DNA of 64,000 bases, taken from contig NZ_JBPPLZ010000002.1 of the NCBI RefSeq assembly GCF_051535235.1, positions 372,001 through 436,000 of the forward strand, read 5' to 3'. The position numbers and the translations under genes were made by a program. Under the pieces are notes generated by a model, which worked only from the letters and a program-made list of their open reading frames with translations, did no database searches and had not been told where the DNA came from. Below, piece by piece: positions 17,633 to 26,874 of this stretch (positions within the stretch are counted from its first letter, which is position 1; each line of letters begins with the position of its first letter). The stretch comes from Nitrobacter sp051535235 (GTDB taxonomy: Bacteria > Pseudomonadota > Alphaproteobacteria > Rhizobiales > Xanthobacteraceae).

Positions 17633-18915
17633 TGGCGCGTCCGGTTTATATTATCGACGGCAGCCGAACCCCCTTCCTGAAAGCGCGCGGCGGTCCCGGG
17701 CCATTCACGCCGGTCGATCTGGCGGTGCAATGCGGGCGGCCGCTGCTGGCGCGTCAGCCGTTCACCTCCGACGCGTTCGACCAGGTCATCCTCGGCTGCG
17801 TCAACGTCATCGCCGACGAGATGAACCCGGCGCGCGTCGCCGCGCTGCGGCTCGGCATGGGTGAGGCGATGGTGGCGTTCACGGTGCAGATCAACTGCGG
17901 CTCCGGCATGCAGTCGATGGACACCGGCTACCGCTATATTCGCGACGGCAACGCGAACCTGATCCTGACGGGGGGCGCTGAGGCTTTAAGCCATGCGCCG
18001 CTGGTCTGGCCGCAGCAGGGCGTGCGCTGGTTCGCAGGCGTCGCCGGCGCCAAGGGCATTGTTGAGAAGGTCAAGGCGATCGCGAAAGCGCGGCCGCCCT
18101 ATTTCAAGCCGATCATCGGCCTCGAGCGCGGGCTGACCGACCCGATCACCGAACTCAACATGGGCCAGACCGCCGAGGTGGTCGGCCATCTGTTCGAGAT
18201 CACCCGTGAACAGTCCGACGCCTACGCGGTCGAAAGCCACAGGCGGCTTGCGAAGGCACAGGCCGAAGGCTGGCTCAAGGGCGAGGTGGAAACGGCGTTC
18301 GCGCGCGACGGAAAGTTCTTCGATCACGACGACGGCGTGCGCCCGGACTCCTCGATGGAGACGCTGGCGAAGCTGAAACCGGTGTTCGAACGCCCGTGGG
18401 GCCAGGTCACCGCCGGCAATTCGTCGCAGATCACCGACGGCGCGTGCTGGACCATTCTCGCCTCGGAAGATGCCGTCATCAAACACGGCCTCAAACCCAA
18501 GGCGATGATCATCGACAGCCAATGGTCGGCGCTCGATCCTTCGATCATGGGGCTTGGCCCGGTGCTGTCGGCGACGGAACTATTGAAGCGCAACAAGCTG
18601 TCGCTTCGCGACGTCGAGACCTGGGAACTCAATGAGGCGTTCGCCACGCAGGTGCTTGGCTGCCTTGCCGCATGGGAAGACGAGACATTCTGCCGCGAGG
18701 TGCTCGGCCTCGACGGTGCGGCCGGCGCGATCGACCGCGCCCGGCTCAACGTCGACGGTGGCGCGATCAGCCTCGGTCATCCCGTGGGCACCTCGGGCAA
18801 CCGCATCGTACTGCATCTCGTCAATGCCATGAAGCGGCTCGGCACCAAGCGCGGCGTCGCCACCGAATGCATCGGTGGCGGGCAGGGCGGCGCCATGCTG
18901 ATCGAGATGGTGTGA
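17632..18915 (+). CDS. Acetyl-CoA C-acyltransferase (3-ketoacyl-CoA thiolase)
   Basis: The 427-residue thiolase catalyses the last beta-oxidation step, releasing acetyl-CoA. The catalytic residues are visible: Cys89 in QINCGSGMQS, His383 in GGAISLGHPVG and Cys413 in TECIGGGQGG. A NEAFA motif precedes the C-terminal part. It resembles FadI/FadA-type enzymes. TGATG overlap with the dehydrogenase gene and a 7-bp gap to the hydratase/dehydrogenase gene indicate a single operon. Confidence 0.93.
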   Translation: MARPVYIIDGSRTPFLKARGGPGPFTPVDLAVQCGRPLLARQPFTSDAFDQVILGCVNVIADEMNPARVAALRLGMGEAMVAFTVQINCGSGMQSMDTGYRYIRDGNANLILTGGAEALSHAPLVWPQQGVRWFAGVAGAKGIVEKVKAIAKARPPYFKPIIGLERGLTDPITELNMGQTAEVVGHLFEITREQSDAYAVESHRRLAKAQAEGWLKGEVETAFARDGKFFDHDDGVRPDSSMETLAKLKPVFERPWGQVTAGNSSQITDGACWTILASEDAVIKHGLKPKAMIIDSQWSALDPSIMGLGPVLSATELLKRNKLSLRDVETWELNEAFATQVLGCLAAWEDETFCREVLGLDGAAGAIDRARLNVDGGAISLGHPVGTSGNRIVLHLVNAMKRLGTKRGVATECIGGGQGGAMLIEMV

Positions 18916-18922
18916 GGGCGTC

Positions 18923-21010
18923 ATGGATTCGAAAGTACTGGACGTTCTCAAGGATCGCGTGCTGGAACTCGGGCCGAAGCCCGATGCGAGCGGCCCTTAT
19001 CGCAATTTCAAACTGACCCGCGACGAGGACGGCGTGGCGTGGCTGCTGTTCGACCGCGCCGATTCCAGCGCCAATACGCTGTCGTCGGATGTGATGGAGG
19101 AGTTCGGCGCGATCCTGACCGTGCTCGAAGGTCATCCGCCCGCCGGCATCGTGATCCGCTCGGCGAAGACCTCCGGCTTCATCGCAGGCGCCGACGTCAA
19201 TGAATTCCGCGGCGCTGTTGATCCGACCGAGGTGGAAACCACGATCGGCCGCGCCCACGGCATCATCGACCGACTTGAGGCGCTGAAGATTCCGACCGTC
19301 GCCGTGATCCACGGCTTTTGCCTTGGTGGCGGGCTCGAGTTGGCGCTGGCGTGCCGAACTCGGATCGCGATCGACAATGCGCGTTTCGGCTTTCCGGAAG
19401 TGATGCTCGGCCTTCATCCCGGCCTTGGCGGCACCGTTCGGTTTACCCGGCTGGTCAATCCGATGCAGGCGATGACGCTGATGTTGACCGGCAAGACCAT
19501 TGACGCGCGGAAGGCGAAATCGCTCGGTCTTGTCGATGCCGTGACTCAGGAGCGCCATGTCCGAGGCGCGGTGAAGGATGCGGTCGCCGGCCGGCTGAAG
19601 CGCGCCCGGTCTGCGCTCAATGGGTTGCTGAACCTCGGCCCCGTCCGCGGCTTTCTGGCCTCGCGGATGCGCAAGGAAACGGAGAAAGCGGTATCGCAAG
19701 AGCACTATCCGGCTCCCTATGCGCTGATCGATCTCTGGGAGAAGCATGGTGGCAGCAAGGCCGGAATGCTGGCGGCCGAAAAGCGATCCTTCGCCGGGCT
19801 GATGGTGACGTCGACGGCGCAGAACCTGATCCGGGTGTTCTTCCTGCGCGAGCAGATGAAAAAACTCGCCGGCGGCGGCAACGTCGTGAAGCATCTGCAC
19901 GTCATCGGCGCCGGCGCCATGGGCGGCGACATCGCCGCCTGGTGTGCGCATCAGGACATCCGCGTGACGCTCGCCGACATGAAGCCGGAGCCGATCGCCG
20001 GCGCAATCAAGCGCGCCGCGATCCTCTACGGCAAGATCATGCGCAAGCGCACCGACATCCGCGACGCGCACGACCGCCTGATGCCCGACCTCGAGGGCGA
20101 GGGCGTGCGCAACGCCGATCTCATCATCGAGGCAGTGCCGGAAAAGCTCGAACTGAAGCAGAAGGTCTATGCCGGTATCGAGCCGAAAATGAAGCCGGGC
20201 GCGATCCTCGCCACCAACACGTCGAGCATTCCGCTGCAGGAGCTGCGGACCACGCTGCAGCATCCGGAGCGGCTGGTCGGCGTGCATTTCTTCAATCCGG
20301 TGTCGCGGCTGCAACTGGTCGAGGTGGTCAGCCACGATGCCGCCGACCCGCAGGTGTTGAAAGAGGCAATGGCATTCGTCGGCGCTATCGACCGGTTGCC
20401 GCTGCCTGTGAAGAGCTCGCCGGGCTTCCTCGTCAACCGCGCGCTGACGCCGTATATGCTCGAAGCCATGCTGATGCTGGATGAGAACATCGACAAGACC
20501 GTGATCGACGCGGCCGCGGAAAAATTCGGCATGCCGATGGGGCCGATCGAACTCGCCGATCAGGTCGGCCTGGATATCTGTCTCGCGGTGGGCGACGAGC
20601 TGCGCGCAAAGCTCGGCGATTTGCTGCCGCCGCCGCCGGACTGGCTGCGTGAGAAGGTCGCGAAAGGCGAGCTTGGCCGCAAGACCGGTCAGGGTTTTTA
20701 CACATGGCGCGACGGCAAGGCCGACAAGGGCACCGCGAGCAGGTCGCAGATCACGCCGGACATGATCGATCGGCTGGTGCTGCCGATGTCGAACGTTTGC
20801 GTCGCATGTTTGCGCGAAGGCATCGTCGATGATCCCGATCTGGTCGATGGCGCGATGATCTTCGGCACCGGCTATGCGCCATTCCGCGGCGGGCCGCTGA
20901 ACTATGCGCGCGCCCGTGGCCCCGATAACGTCGCTGCCAACCTGCGCGAGCTTGCGCAAAAATTCGGCGTCCGTTTTGCGCCGGACGCCGGCTGGGATAC
21001 CTTCAAATAA
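18923..21010 (+). CDS. Bifunctional enoyl-CoA hydratase / 3-hydroxyacyl-CoA dehydrogenase
   Basis: This 695-residue FadJ/FadB-type enzyme carries the second and third steps of beta-oxidation. The crotonase domain has the oxyanion-hole region GFIAGADVNEF and the two catalytic glutamates, Glu139 in GGGLELALACR and Glu159 in FGFPEVMLGLHPG. The NAD-binding fold starts at about residue 323 with GAGAMGGD (329-336). The C-terminal 3HCDH domains follow, with HFFNPVSRLQLVEVV. It is in one operon with the dehydrogenase, thiolase and thioesterase genes. Confidence 0.94.
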   Translation: MDSKVLDVLKDRVLELGPKPDASGPYRNFKLTRDEDGVAWLLFDRADSSANTLSSDVMEEFGAILTVLEGHPPAGIVIRSAKTSGFIAGADVNEFRGAVDPTEVETTIGRAHGIIDRLEALKIPTVAVIHGFCLGGGLELALACRTRIAIDNARFGFPEVMLGLHPGLGGTVRFTRLVNPMQAMTLMLTGKTIDARKAKSLGLVDAVTQERHVRGAVKDAVAGRLKRARSALNGLLNLGPVRGFLASRMRKETEKAVSQEHYPAPYALIDLWEKHGGSKAGMLAAEKRSFAGLMVTSTAQNLIRVFFLREQMKKLAGGGNVVKHLHVIGAGAMGGDIAAWCAHQDIRVTLADMKPEPIAGAIKRAAILYGKIMRKRTDIRDAHDRLMPDLEGEGVRNADLIIEAVPEKLELKQKVYAGIEPKMKPGAILATNTSSIPLQELRTTLQHPERLVGVHFFNPVSRLQLVEVVSHDAADPQVLKEAMAFVGAIDRLPLPVKSSPGFLVNRALTPYMLEAMLMLDENIDKTVIDAAAEKFGMPMGPIELADQVGLDICLAVGDELRAKLGDLLPPPPDWLREKVAKGELGRKTGQGFYTWRDGKADKGTASRSQITPDMIDRLVLPMSNVCVACLREGIVDDPDLVDGAMIFGTGYAPFRGGPLNYARARGPDNVAANLRELAQKFGVRFAPDAGWDTFK

Positions 21011-21020
21011 GGTGAGATCG

Positions 21021-21470
21021 ATGACGGATGCCCAGACGAGGGACACGACGGCCGTTCACGCCCCGGCGATCGATGAGAGCACGCCGCTCGGCGAACTCTG
21101 CACCCGGACGCTGGCCATGCCCGCGGACACCAACCAGAACGGCGATATTTTCGGCGGATGGCTGCTCAGCCAGATGGACATCGGCGGCGGCATCTTCGCG
21201 TCAAAGCTCGCGAAATCACGCACCGTGACCGTTGCCATCGACGCCATGAACTTCCGCAAGCCGGTCTATGTCGGCGATCTCGTCTCCGTCCATGCCACGC
21301 TGGTCCGCATCGGCAGGACCTCGATCACGGTGCATCTGGAAGCCTGGGTGATGCGCCGCAAGGAGATGCAGTTCATCCTCGTCACCGACGGCAAGTTCAC
21401 CTATGTCGCGATCGACGATCAAGGCCGTCCGCGCGAGGTTCCGCAGGCCGACCCGCCGGTCTCGGCATAG
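21021..21470 (+). CDS. Acyl-CoA thioesterase, YciA-like hot-dog fold
   Basis: The 149-residue cytosolic hydrolase would release CoA from acyl-CoA. It shows the hot-dog signature PADTNQNGDIFGGWLLSQMD, with the catalytic Asn/Asp region, followed by VTVAIDAMNFRKPVYVGDLV. The ATG at 21021 is preceded by AAGGTGA 7 nt upstream, 10 bp after the hydratase/dehydrogenase gene. It is the last gene of the fad operon and may control CoA pools during fatty acid use. Confidence 0.9.
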   Translation: MTDAQTRDTTAVHAPAIDESTPLGELCTRTLAMPADTNQNGDIFGGWLLSQMDIGGGIFASKLAKSRTVTVAIDAMNFRKPVYVGDLVSVHATLVRIGRTSITVHLEAWVMRRKEMQFILVTDGKFTYVAIDDQGRPREVPQADPPVSA

Positions 21471-21685
21471 CCGACCACTTCCTGACTTGCCTGCTCGCTG
21501 AATCGGAACGGCTGCTACCGCGGGGTCCGCCCCGCAAACTCGTCGATCCGATCGGCGCCCAACCTCGACCGATTCTAGTTGCGAACATCAGAACCATGTC
21601 CATATCCTGATGGTGCGACAGGGAACGTTTCCCGCCATTGCCCGTTATCGGCGCGGCCTTTCGGCCGGAAAAATGCGAGTGGGAT

Positions 21686-21916
21686 ATGTCGAAGACCTAT
21701 ATCATCGAAGTCGGTTCGGAATCCGCGGGCATCGTGGTGCGCGATCGCGCCGGGTTCCGGTTCTTTTCGGCCTCACAGCGATTCAGCTCGCTGGACGGCA
21801 AGCTGTTCCGCAGCGCCCGCGACGCGGAGCGTGCCGCCAAGCAGCGCGCGCAAAAACCCGCCTGTCCCGATTTCGTGAAATCGCTCCGTCGGGCTTTACC
21901 GAGATTCCCATTCTGA
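21686..21916 (+). CDS. Small hypothetical protein, 76 aa
   Basis: The frame begins MSKTYIIEVGSESAGIVVRD and continues with a short beta-rich stretch (GFRFFSASQRFSSLDGKLFR) and a basic Ala/Lys-rich helix. GAGTGGG lies just before the ATG. The beta-hairpin-like pattern looks real, but I do not recognise a family. The last 20 residues (after CPDF) look less constrained. Confidence 0.55.
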   Translation: MSKTYIIEVGSESAGIVVRDRAGFRFFSASQRFSSLDGKLFRSARDAERAAKQRAQKPACPDFVKSLRRALPRFPF

Positions 21917-22018
21917 TGCCGAGCGGCGGATGCAGCAATGCTGCGCCGGTCGCTTGACGGCGGGTCTCTAAGCTTCTGAGGAAATCAGAAGGCAGGAGCC
22001 GGAAGCTTTTATTTTGAC

Positions 22019-22062
22019 GCGTTTTCCTGACGCGAACCGGTATCCACGTCGCTCGAAAACGT
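22019..22062. repeat. Dispersed palindromic repeat, copy 1
   Basis: GCGTTTTC at the left and GAAAACGT at the right enclose a conserved core with GACGCGAACCGGTATCCACG. Related copies lie at 30884-30927 and 35150-35216. Elements of this pattern are abundant between genes in Bradyrhizobium-type genomes. Confidence 0.85.
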
Positions 22063-22110
22063 TGTAGCATAGGCATCCTGGATGTCCGTGGGTCTCGAGG
22101 TGCTGCAGCG

Positions 22111-22947
22111 GTGGCCGGCCTTAGCCAGCGTCAATCCGATATCCTGAACATTGCCCGCGCGTTTGGACGGGTCATGGTGGATGAGCTTGCCCGCCGTTTC
22201 GAGGTGTCTGCCCAGACTATCCGCAAGGACCTCAACGATCTCTGCGACCAGCGTACGCTGACGCGCATTCACGGCGGCGCCATCATCGCCTCCGGCATTG
22301 AAAATCTCGCTTATGAGGCTCGCCGCTTCGTCGCGGCCGAGGAAAAGAAGGCGATCGGCGTGGCGGCGGCAGCGCGGATTCCCAACGGCTGCTCGCTGTT
22401 CATCAACATCGGAACCACCACCGAAGAGGTTGCCAGCGCGCTCACCTCGCATGAGGACCTTCTGGTCATCACCAACAACCTCAACGTGGCGATGCAGCTC
22501 TATCGCCATCCGCGCATCGAGGTGATTGTCGCCGGTGGCAATGTGCGTCGCTCCGACGGTGCGGTGATCGGCTCCAGCGCGACCAGCCTGATCGGCCAGT
22601 TCAAGGTCGATTACGCCATTATCGGTGCCTCCGCGATCGACGAGGCAGGCACGCTGCTGGATTTCGACTACCGCGAGGTGCAGGTATCGCAGGCGATCAT
22701 CGCCAATGCGCGCAGCGTCATGCTGGTGGCCGACGGCACCAAACTGCGCCGCAGTGCGCCAGTGCGCATCGCCCATATCAGCCAGATCCAGACCTTCGTC
22801 ACCGATGCGGCCCTGCCTGCCGACCTTGACGCGATCTGCCAGGCGCAAGGCATCGAGGTGATCGTGGCGATGCCGGGCAAGCCGGAGGAACTGGACGGTG
22901 CGGAAGCCGAACCTGTCGCCGATGGACGCCCGAGGGCCGTCGGCTGA
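22111..22947 (+). CDS. glpR: DeoR family transcriptional regulator GlpR
   Basis: The 278-residue protein has a DeoR-type winged helix-turn-helix (about 5-57: RQSDILNIARAFGRVMVDEL, then FEVSAQTIRKDLNDL and IHGGA). The sugar-phosphate effector domain contains NIGTTTEEVASAL and DYAIIGASAIDEAGTLLDFD. It starts at GTG with GAGGT upstream. It precedes glpD and the glycerol ABC genes, so it is very likely the glycerol 3-phosphate-responsive repressor of that operon. The C-terminal 25 residues are not conserved-looking. Confidence 0.92.
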   Translation: MAGLSQRQSDILNIARAFGRVMVDELARRFEVSAQTIRKDLNDLCDQRTLTRIHGGAIIASGIENLAYEARRFVAAEEKKAIGVAAAARIPNGCSLFINIGTTTEEVASALTSHEDLLVITNNLNVAMQLYRHPRIEVIVAGGNVRRSDGAVIGSSATSLIGQFKVDYAIIGASAIDEAGTLLDFDYREVQVSQAIIANARSVMLVADGTKLRRSAPVRIAHISQIQTFVTDAALPADLDAICQAQGIEVIVAMPGKPEELDGAEAEPVADGRPRAVG

Positions 22948-23156
22948 GCCTTCGCCGCTCGCGGTCGCCAGCGATCGATTTCCGCCGGCGATCAGTTTTC
23001 GTGAGTCAGAACGGATCCACAGCCTGTGCAGCGATTGCGATTGCTTTCGTTTTTGATTGTGATTTAATAGACATATGAAAGTAAATAGCTGCAAGTGAAT
23101 ATCTAGAAGTATATTTATGGTATTATAGGACCGATAATCCTCGAGGGGACGCGCTT
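22948..23156 (+). promoter_or_regulatory. glpD operon promoter region
   Basis: This AT-rich stretch lies between glpR and glpD. A TTTCGTTTTTGA tract (from 23045) resembles half-sites seen for GlpR-type repressors, and TATTAT near 23121 could be a -10. No single clear -35/-10 pair stands out, so this is a regional call. Confidence 0.35.
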
Positions 23157-24701
23157 GTGGGCAAGGTTTTCGACCTCGCTGTCATCGGCGGCGGCATCAA
23201 TGGATGCGGGATCGCACGCGACGCGGCAGGACGTGGAAACTCTGTTTTCCTGTGCGAAATGAACGACCTCGCCAGCGGCACGTCGTCGGTGTCGACCAAG
23301 CTGGTGCATGGCGGGCTGCGCTATCTCGAATATTACGAATTCCATCTGGTTCGCGAGGCACTGATCGAGCGCGAGATTCTCTGGCGGATCGCGCCCCACA
23401 TTATTCGCCCGCTGCGCTTCGTGCTGCCGCACCATGCGGGTTTGCGGCCGACATGGATGCTGCGGTTCGGCCTGTTTCTTTACGATCATATCGGCGGGCG
23501 GAAGCTGCTGCCGCCGACGCGTTCGGTCGATCTGTCGCGAGATGAGGTCGGCAAACCACTGGTGGCCGGCCGCTACCGCAAGGGTTTCGAATATTCCGAC
23601 TGCTTTGTCGACGATGCCCGCCTCGTCGTTCTCACCGCGCGCGATGCAGCCGATCGCGGCGCCGACATCCGGACGCGGACCCGCGCGGTCGAGACCCGGC
23701 AGGCTGACGGCCACTGGCACGTCACGGTCGAGGACACGTTGAGCGGAGAACGCAGCACCATCTCGGCGCGGGTGCTGGTCAACGCGGGCGGCCCCTGGGT
23801 CGAACAGGTGCTTACCTTGGGTGCGGGCGTGAACACGCGCGCAAGAGTTCGGCTGGTGCAGGGGTCGCACATCGTGGTCAGGAAGCTCTATGACCACGAC
23901 CGCGCCTACATCTTCCAGAACAGCGACGGCCGGATCGTGTTCGCGATTCCGTATCAGGACGACTTCACCCTGATCGGCACCACCGATCGTGACTACGAGG
24001 GCGATCCCGCCAGGGTAAAGGCCTCGGATGATGAGATCGCCTATCTCTGCGCTTCCGTCGGCGAGTATCTGGCGAAGCCGGTAACGCCGCAGGACGTGGT
24101 CTGGACCTATGCCGGCGTGCGTCCGCTCTATGACGACGGCGCGAGCGAAGCCAAGGCGGCGACGCGCGAGTACGCGTTCGAACTCGATACGCCGGGCGGC
24201 GTTCCGCTGCTGTCGGTTTACGGCGGAAAGATCACGACCTATCGCCGGCTCGCCGAGGAGGCGCTGGAAAAACTGTCGTCCTATCTGAAAGGTGCCAAAG
24301 CGCGCGAGGGCTGGACGGCGAAAGCGCCGCTGCCCGGTGGCGACATGGAGGTGTCGGCGGTCGCGGCGCTGACGGCGGAGTTGATGCGCGGCTATCCTTT
24401 TTTGACAAGGGCGCATGCGAGCCGTCTCGCACATGCGTACGGCACGCGCACGGCAAAGCTTTTGGGCACGGCAAAATCCATGGCCGATCTCGGGCGGGAT
24501 TTCGGCGCGACGCTGACCGAAAGCGAAGTCCGCTATCTGATTTCGCACGAATGGGCCTGCACCGCGGCCGATATCGTCTGGCGGCGCTCCAAGCTCGGCT
24601 TGCGGATGTCCGCGTCCGACATTGCAGCCCTCGACGACTGGCTCGCCGCGCAGCGCACACAGAGCGGATGCCCGCCGAGAGAAGCGGGAGCGCGAGCATG
24701 A
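23157..24701 (+). CDS. glpD: Glycerol-3-phosphate dehydrogenase (FAD, aerobic)
   Basis: This 514-residue membrane-associated flavoenzyme oxidises sn-glycerol 3-phosphate to dihydroxyacetone phosphate and passes electrons to quinone. The N-terminal dinucleotide fold is DLAVIGGGINGCGIARDAAG. The family motif ASGTSSVSTKLVHGGLRYLE follows, with LIGTTDRDYEGDP and YAGVRPLYDDG further on. A GTG start at 23157 has GAGGGG about 10 nt upstream. The stop overlaps the glpS start in ATGA, so it leads the glycerol transport operon. Confidence 0.95.
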   Translation: MGKVFDLAVIGGGINGCGIARDAAGRGNSVFLCEMNDLASGTSSVSTKLVHGGLRYLEYYEFHLVREALIEREILWRIAPHIIRPLRFVLPHHAGLRPTWMLRFGLFLYDHIGGRKLLPPTRSVDLSRDEVGKPLVAGRYRKGFEYSDCFVDDARLVVLTARDAADRGADIRTRTRAVETRQADGHWHVTVEDTLSGERSTISARVLVNAGGPWVEQVLTLGAGVNTRARVRLVQGSHIVVRKLYDHDRAYIFQNSDGRIVFAIPYQDDFTLIGTTDRDYEGDPARVKASDDEIAYLCASVGEYLAKPVTPQDVVWTYAGVRPLYDDGASEAKAATREYAFELDTPGGVPLLSVYGGKITTYRRLAEEALEKLSSYLKGAKAREGWTAKAPLPGGDMEVSAVAALTAELMRGYPFLTRAHASRLAHAYGTRTAKLLGTAKSMADLGRDFGATLTESEVRYLISHEWACTAADIVWRRSKLGLRMSASDIAALDDWLAAQRTQSGCPPREAGARA

Positions 24702-25777
24702 GCGTCGCCCTCGACCATGTCACGCGGGTGGTCGACGGCGTGCCGACGATCCGCGACGTGTCGCTGACGCTGGAGCGCGGTGCTCTCAGCGTGCTGCTCG
24801 GTCCGACGCTGGCGGGCAAGACCTCGATCATGCGTCTGCTTGCTGGCCTCGACAAGCCGACGCAGGGCCGCGTGCTGGTCGACGGCAAGGACGTCACCGG
24901 CCTTGACGTGCGCAAGCGTTCGGTCGCGATGGTCTATCAGCAGTTCATCAACTATCCCTCGCTCACGGTCTACGAGAACATCGCTTCGCCCTTGCGGGTG
25001 CAGGGCAGGCCGAAGGCCGAGATCGATGCACGGGTGCGTGAGGCGGCGCAATTGCTGAAGCTCGCGCCATATCTCGATCGCATGCCGCTGCAACTCTCTG
25101 GCGGCCAGCAGCAGCGCACCGCGATCGCCCGCGCGCTGGTGAAGGGCGCCGATCTCGTTCTCCTCGACGAGCCGCTCGCCAATCTCGACTACAAGCTGCG
25201 CGAAGAACTGCGCACCGAACTGCCGCGCATCTTCGAGGCCTCCGGCGCGATCTTCGTCTATGCGACCACCGAACCATCCGAGGCCTTGCTGCTTGGCGGC
25301 CGCACCATCTGTCTCTGGGAGGGCGAGGTGTTGCAGGTCGGCGAAACGCCAAAGGTCTATCGTCATCCGGAAACCATGCGCGTTGCGCAGGTGTTTTCCG
25401 ATCCGCCGCTAAATATTGTCGGAATCGAAAAGCGGAACGGCACGGTGCGATACGAAGCGGGCATCGAAGCCCCGGCAAACGGGCTTTACGCTGCGTTGCC
25501 GGACGGCGCCTATCGCGTCGGCTTCCGTCCCCATCAGCTTCAACTCGCGGACGGCCGCACCGGCCGCCATGTATTTTCGACTGAAGTGATTGTCACCGAG
25601 ATCACGGGTTCGGAAAGCTTTGTGCACATCAAGCGTGCGCAGGCCGACTGGGTCGCCGTGCTTGAAGGTGTGCAGGAATTCCTGCCGGGCCAAAAGATCA
25701 AGGTCGCGCTCGATCCCGACGACGTATTCGCTTTCGATACCGGCGGCCGTCTGGCCGCCGCACCCGGCACGGCGTGA
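24698..25777 (+). CDS. glpS: Glycerol ABC transporter ATP-binding protein GlpS
   Basis: This 359-residue CUT-type ATPase has Walker A GPTLAGKT (35-42), signature LSGGQQQR (133-140), Walker B LVLLDEP (153-159) and a C-terminal TOBE-like regulatory domain. The H-loop reads VYATTEPSEA instead of the usual VTHDxxEA, so the switch histidine is replaced by Thr191. The ATG lies in a 4-nt overlap with glpD. It pairs with GlpT as a heterodimer, which is unusual because most sugar importers use one ATPase twice. Confidence 0.92.
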   Translation: MSVALDHVTRVVDGVPTIRDVSLTLERGALSVLLGPTLAGKTSIMRLLAGLDKPTQGRVLVDGKDVTGLDVRKRSVAMVYQQFINYPSLTVYENIASPLRVQGRPKAEIDARVREAAQLLKLAPYLDRMPLQLSGGQQQRTAIARALVKGADLVLLDEPLANLDYKLREELRTELPRIFEASGAIFVYATTEPSEALLLGGRTICLWEGEVLQVGETPKVYRHPETMRVAQVFSDPPLNIVGIEKRNGTVRYEAGIEAPANGLYAALPDGAYRVGFRPHQLQLADGRTGRHVFSTEVIVTEITGSESFVHIKRAQADWVAVLEGVQEFLPGQKIKVALDPDDVFAFDTGGRLAAAPGTA

Positions 25778-25788
25778 GGAGACGGCGC

Positions 25789-26874
25789 ATGGCGCGCATC
25801 GATCTCGTCGATCTCGCTCACTCCTATGCTGGCAACGACGCCGATCCGGAGTCCTTCGCGCTGAAGCCGATCTCGATGACCTGGCGACAGGGCGGAGCAT
25901 ATGCGTTGCTGGGTCCGAGCGGCTGCGGCAAGACCACGCTGCTCAACCTCATATCCGGCATCGTGCTGCCCTCGCGCGGAAAAATCCTGTTCGACGGGGT
26001 CGATGTCACCTCGCTGTCGACACGACGGCGCAATATCGCGCAGGTGTTCCAGTTTCCGGTGATCTACGACACCATGACCGTCGGCGAGAATCTCGCTTTC
26101 CCGCTGAAGAACCGCGGCATTGCCAGATCGAGGATCGCGGCGCGGGTCGCCGAGATCGCGGCGCTGCTCGATCTCACACCGGTCCTCGAGCGCAAGGCGA
26201 CGCGGCTGACCGCGGACGCCAAGCAGAAGATCTCGCTCGGCCGCGGGCTGGTGCGATCGGACGTTGCCGCCGTGCTGTTCGACGAGCCGCTGACGGTGAT
26301 CGATCCCGAAATGAAATGGGAGCTGCGCTCGAAGCTGAAGGCGCTGCATCGCGCTCTCGATCTCACCATGATCTACGTGACTCACGATCAGACCGAAGCG
26401 CTGACCTTCGCCGATACCGTCGTGGTGATGCACGACGGTCGCGTCGTGCAGAGCGGTAGTCCGGCGGAACTGTTCGACAAGCCGGCTCATACGTTTGTCG
26501 GCTATTTCATCGGCTCACCCGGCATGAATATCGTCCCGGCCGTGGTGAGCGGCCGCGAGGCGCGCATCGACGGTCATGTCATCCGGCTGACGCGCGCCTA
26601 TGACAGGCTGCCGGCGGGCGCGGCCATCGAGATCGGCGTGCGTCCCGAATTTGTTCACGTTGCGGCGCCGTCACCGGATCTTCTCGACGCCACGATAGAC
26701 CGGATCGACGATCTCGGCCGTGTCAGGTTCGCGCGGGTCCGGGTCGGCGATGCGAAGTTCGCGGCGCGTGTGCCGCCTGGCTTTTCGATTCCCGGCACGA
26801 AGGCGGGTCTTGTCTTCGACCCCGCCCGCGTGCACGTCTATGCCGATAGTCGCCTTGTCGAAGGAGGCGCCTGA
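25789..26874 (+). CDS. glpT: Glycerol ABC transporter ATP-binding protein GlpT
   Basis: This is the second ATPase of the importer (361 residues, not the E. coli GlpT antiporter). Walker A GPSGCGKT (42-49), Walker B AVLFDEP (161-167) and H-loop YVTHDQTEA (His199) are intact. The ABC signature, however, is LTADAKQK (140-147) instead of LSGGQxQR. A TOBE-like domain follows. The ATG at 25789 has GAGGAG upstream and lies 11 nt after glpS. The stop overlaps glpP in TGATG. Confidence 0.92.
   Translation: MARIDLVDLAHSYAGNDADPESFALKPISMTWRQGGAYALLGPSGCGKTTLLNLISGIVLPSRGKILFDGVDVTSLSTRRRNIAQVFQFPVIYDTMTVGENLAFPLKNRGIARSRIAARVAEIAALLDLTPVLERKATRLTADAKQKISLGRGLVRSDVAAVLFDEPLTVIDPEMKWELRSKLKALHRALDLTMIYVTHDQTEALTFADTVVVMHDGRVVQSGSPAELFDKPAHTFVGYFIGSPGMNIVPAVVSGREARIDGHVIRLTRAYDRLPAGAAIEIGVRPEFVHVAAPSPDLLDATIDRIDDLGRVRFARVRVGDAKFAARVPPGFSIPGTKAGLVFDPARVHVYADSRLVEGGA

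Noticed and set aside
18821..21046. A 741-codon minus-strand frame over the hydratase/dehydrogenase gene
   Set aside because: Composition is shadow-like and the plus strand encodes all catalytic residues of a FadJ-type enzyme.
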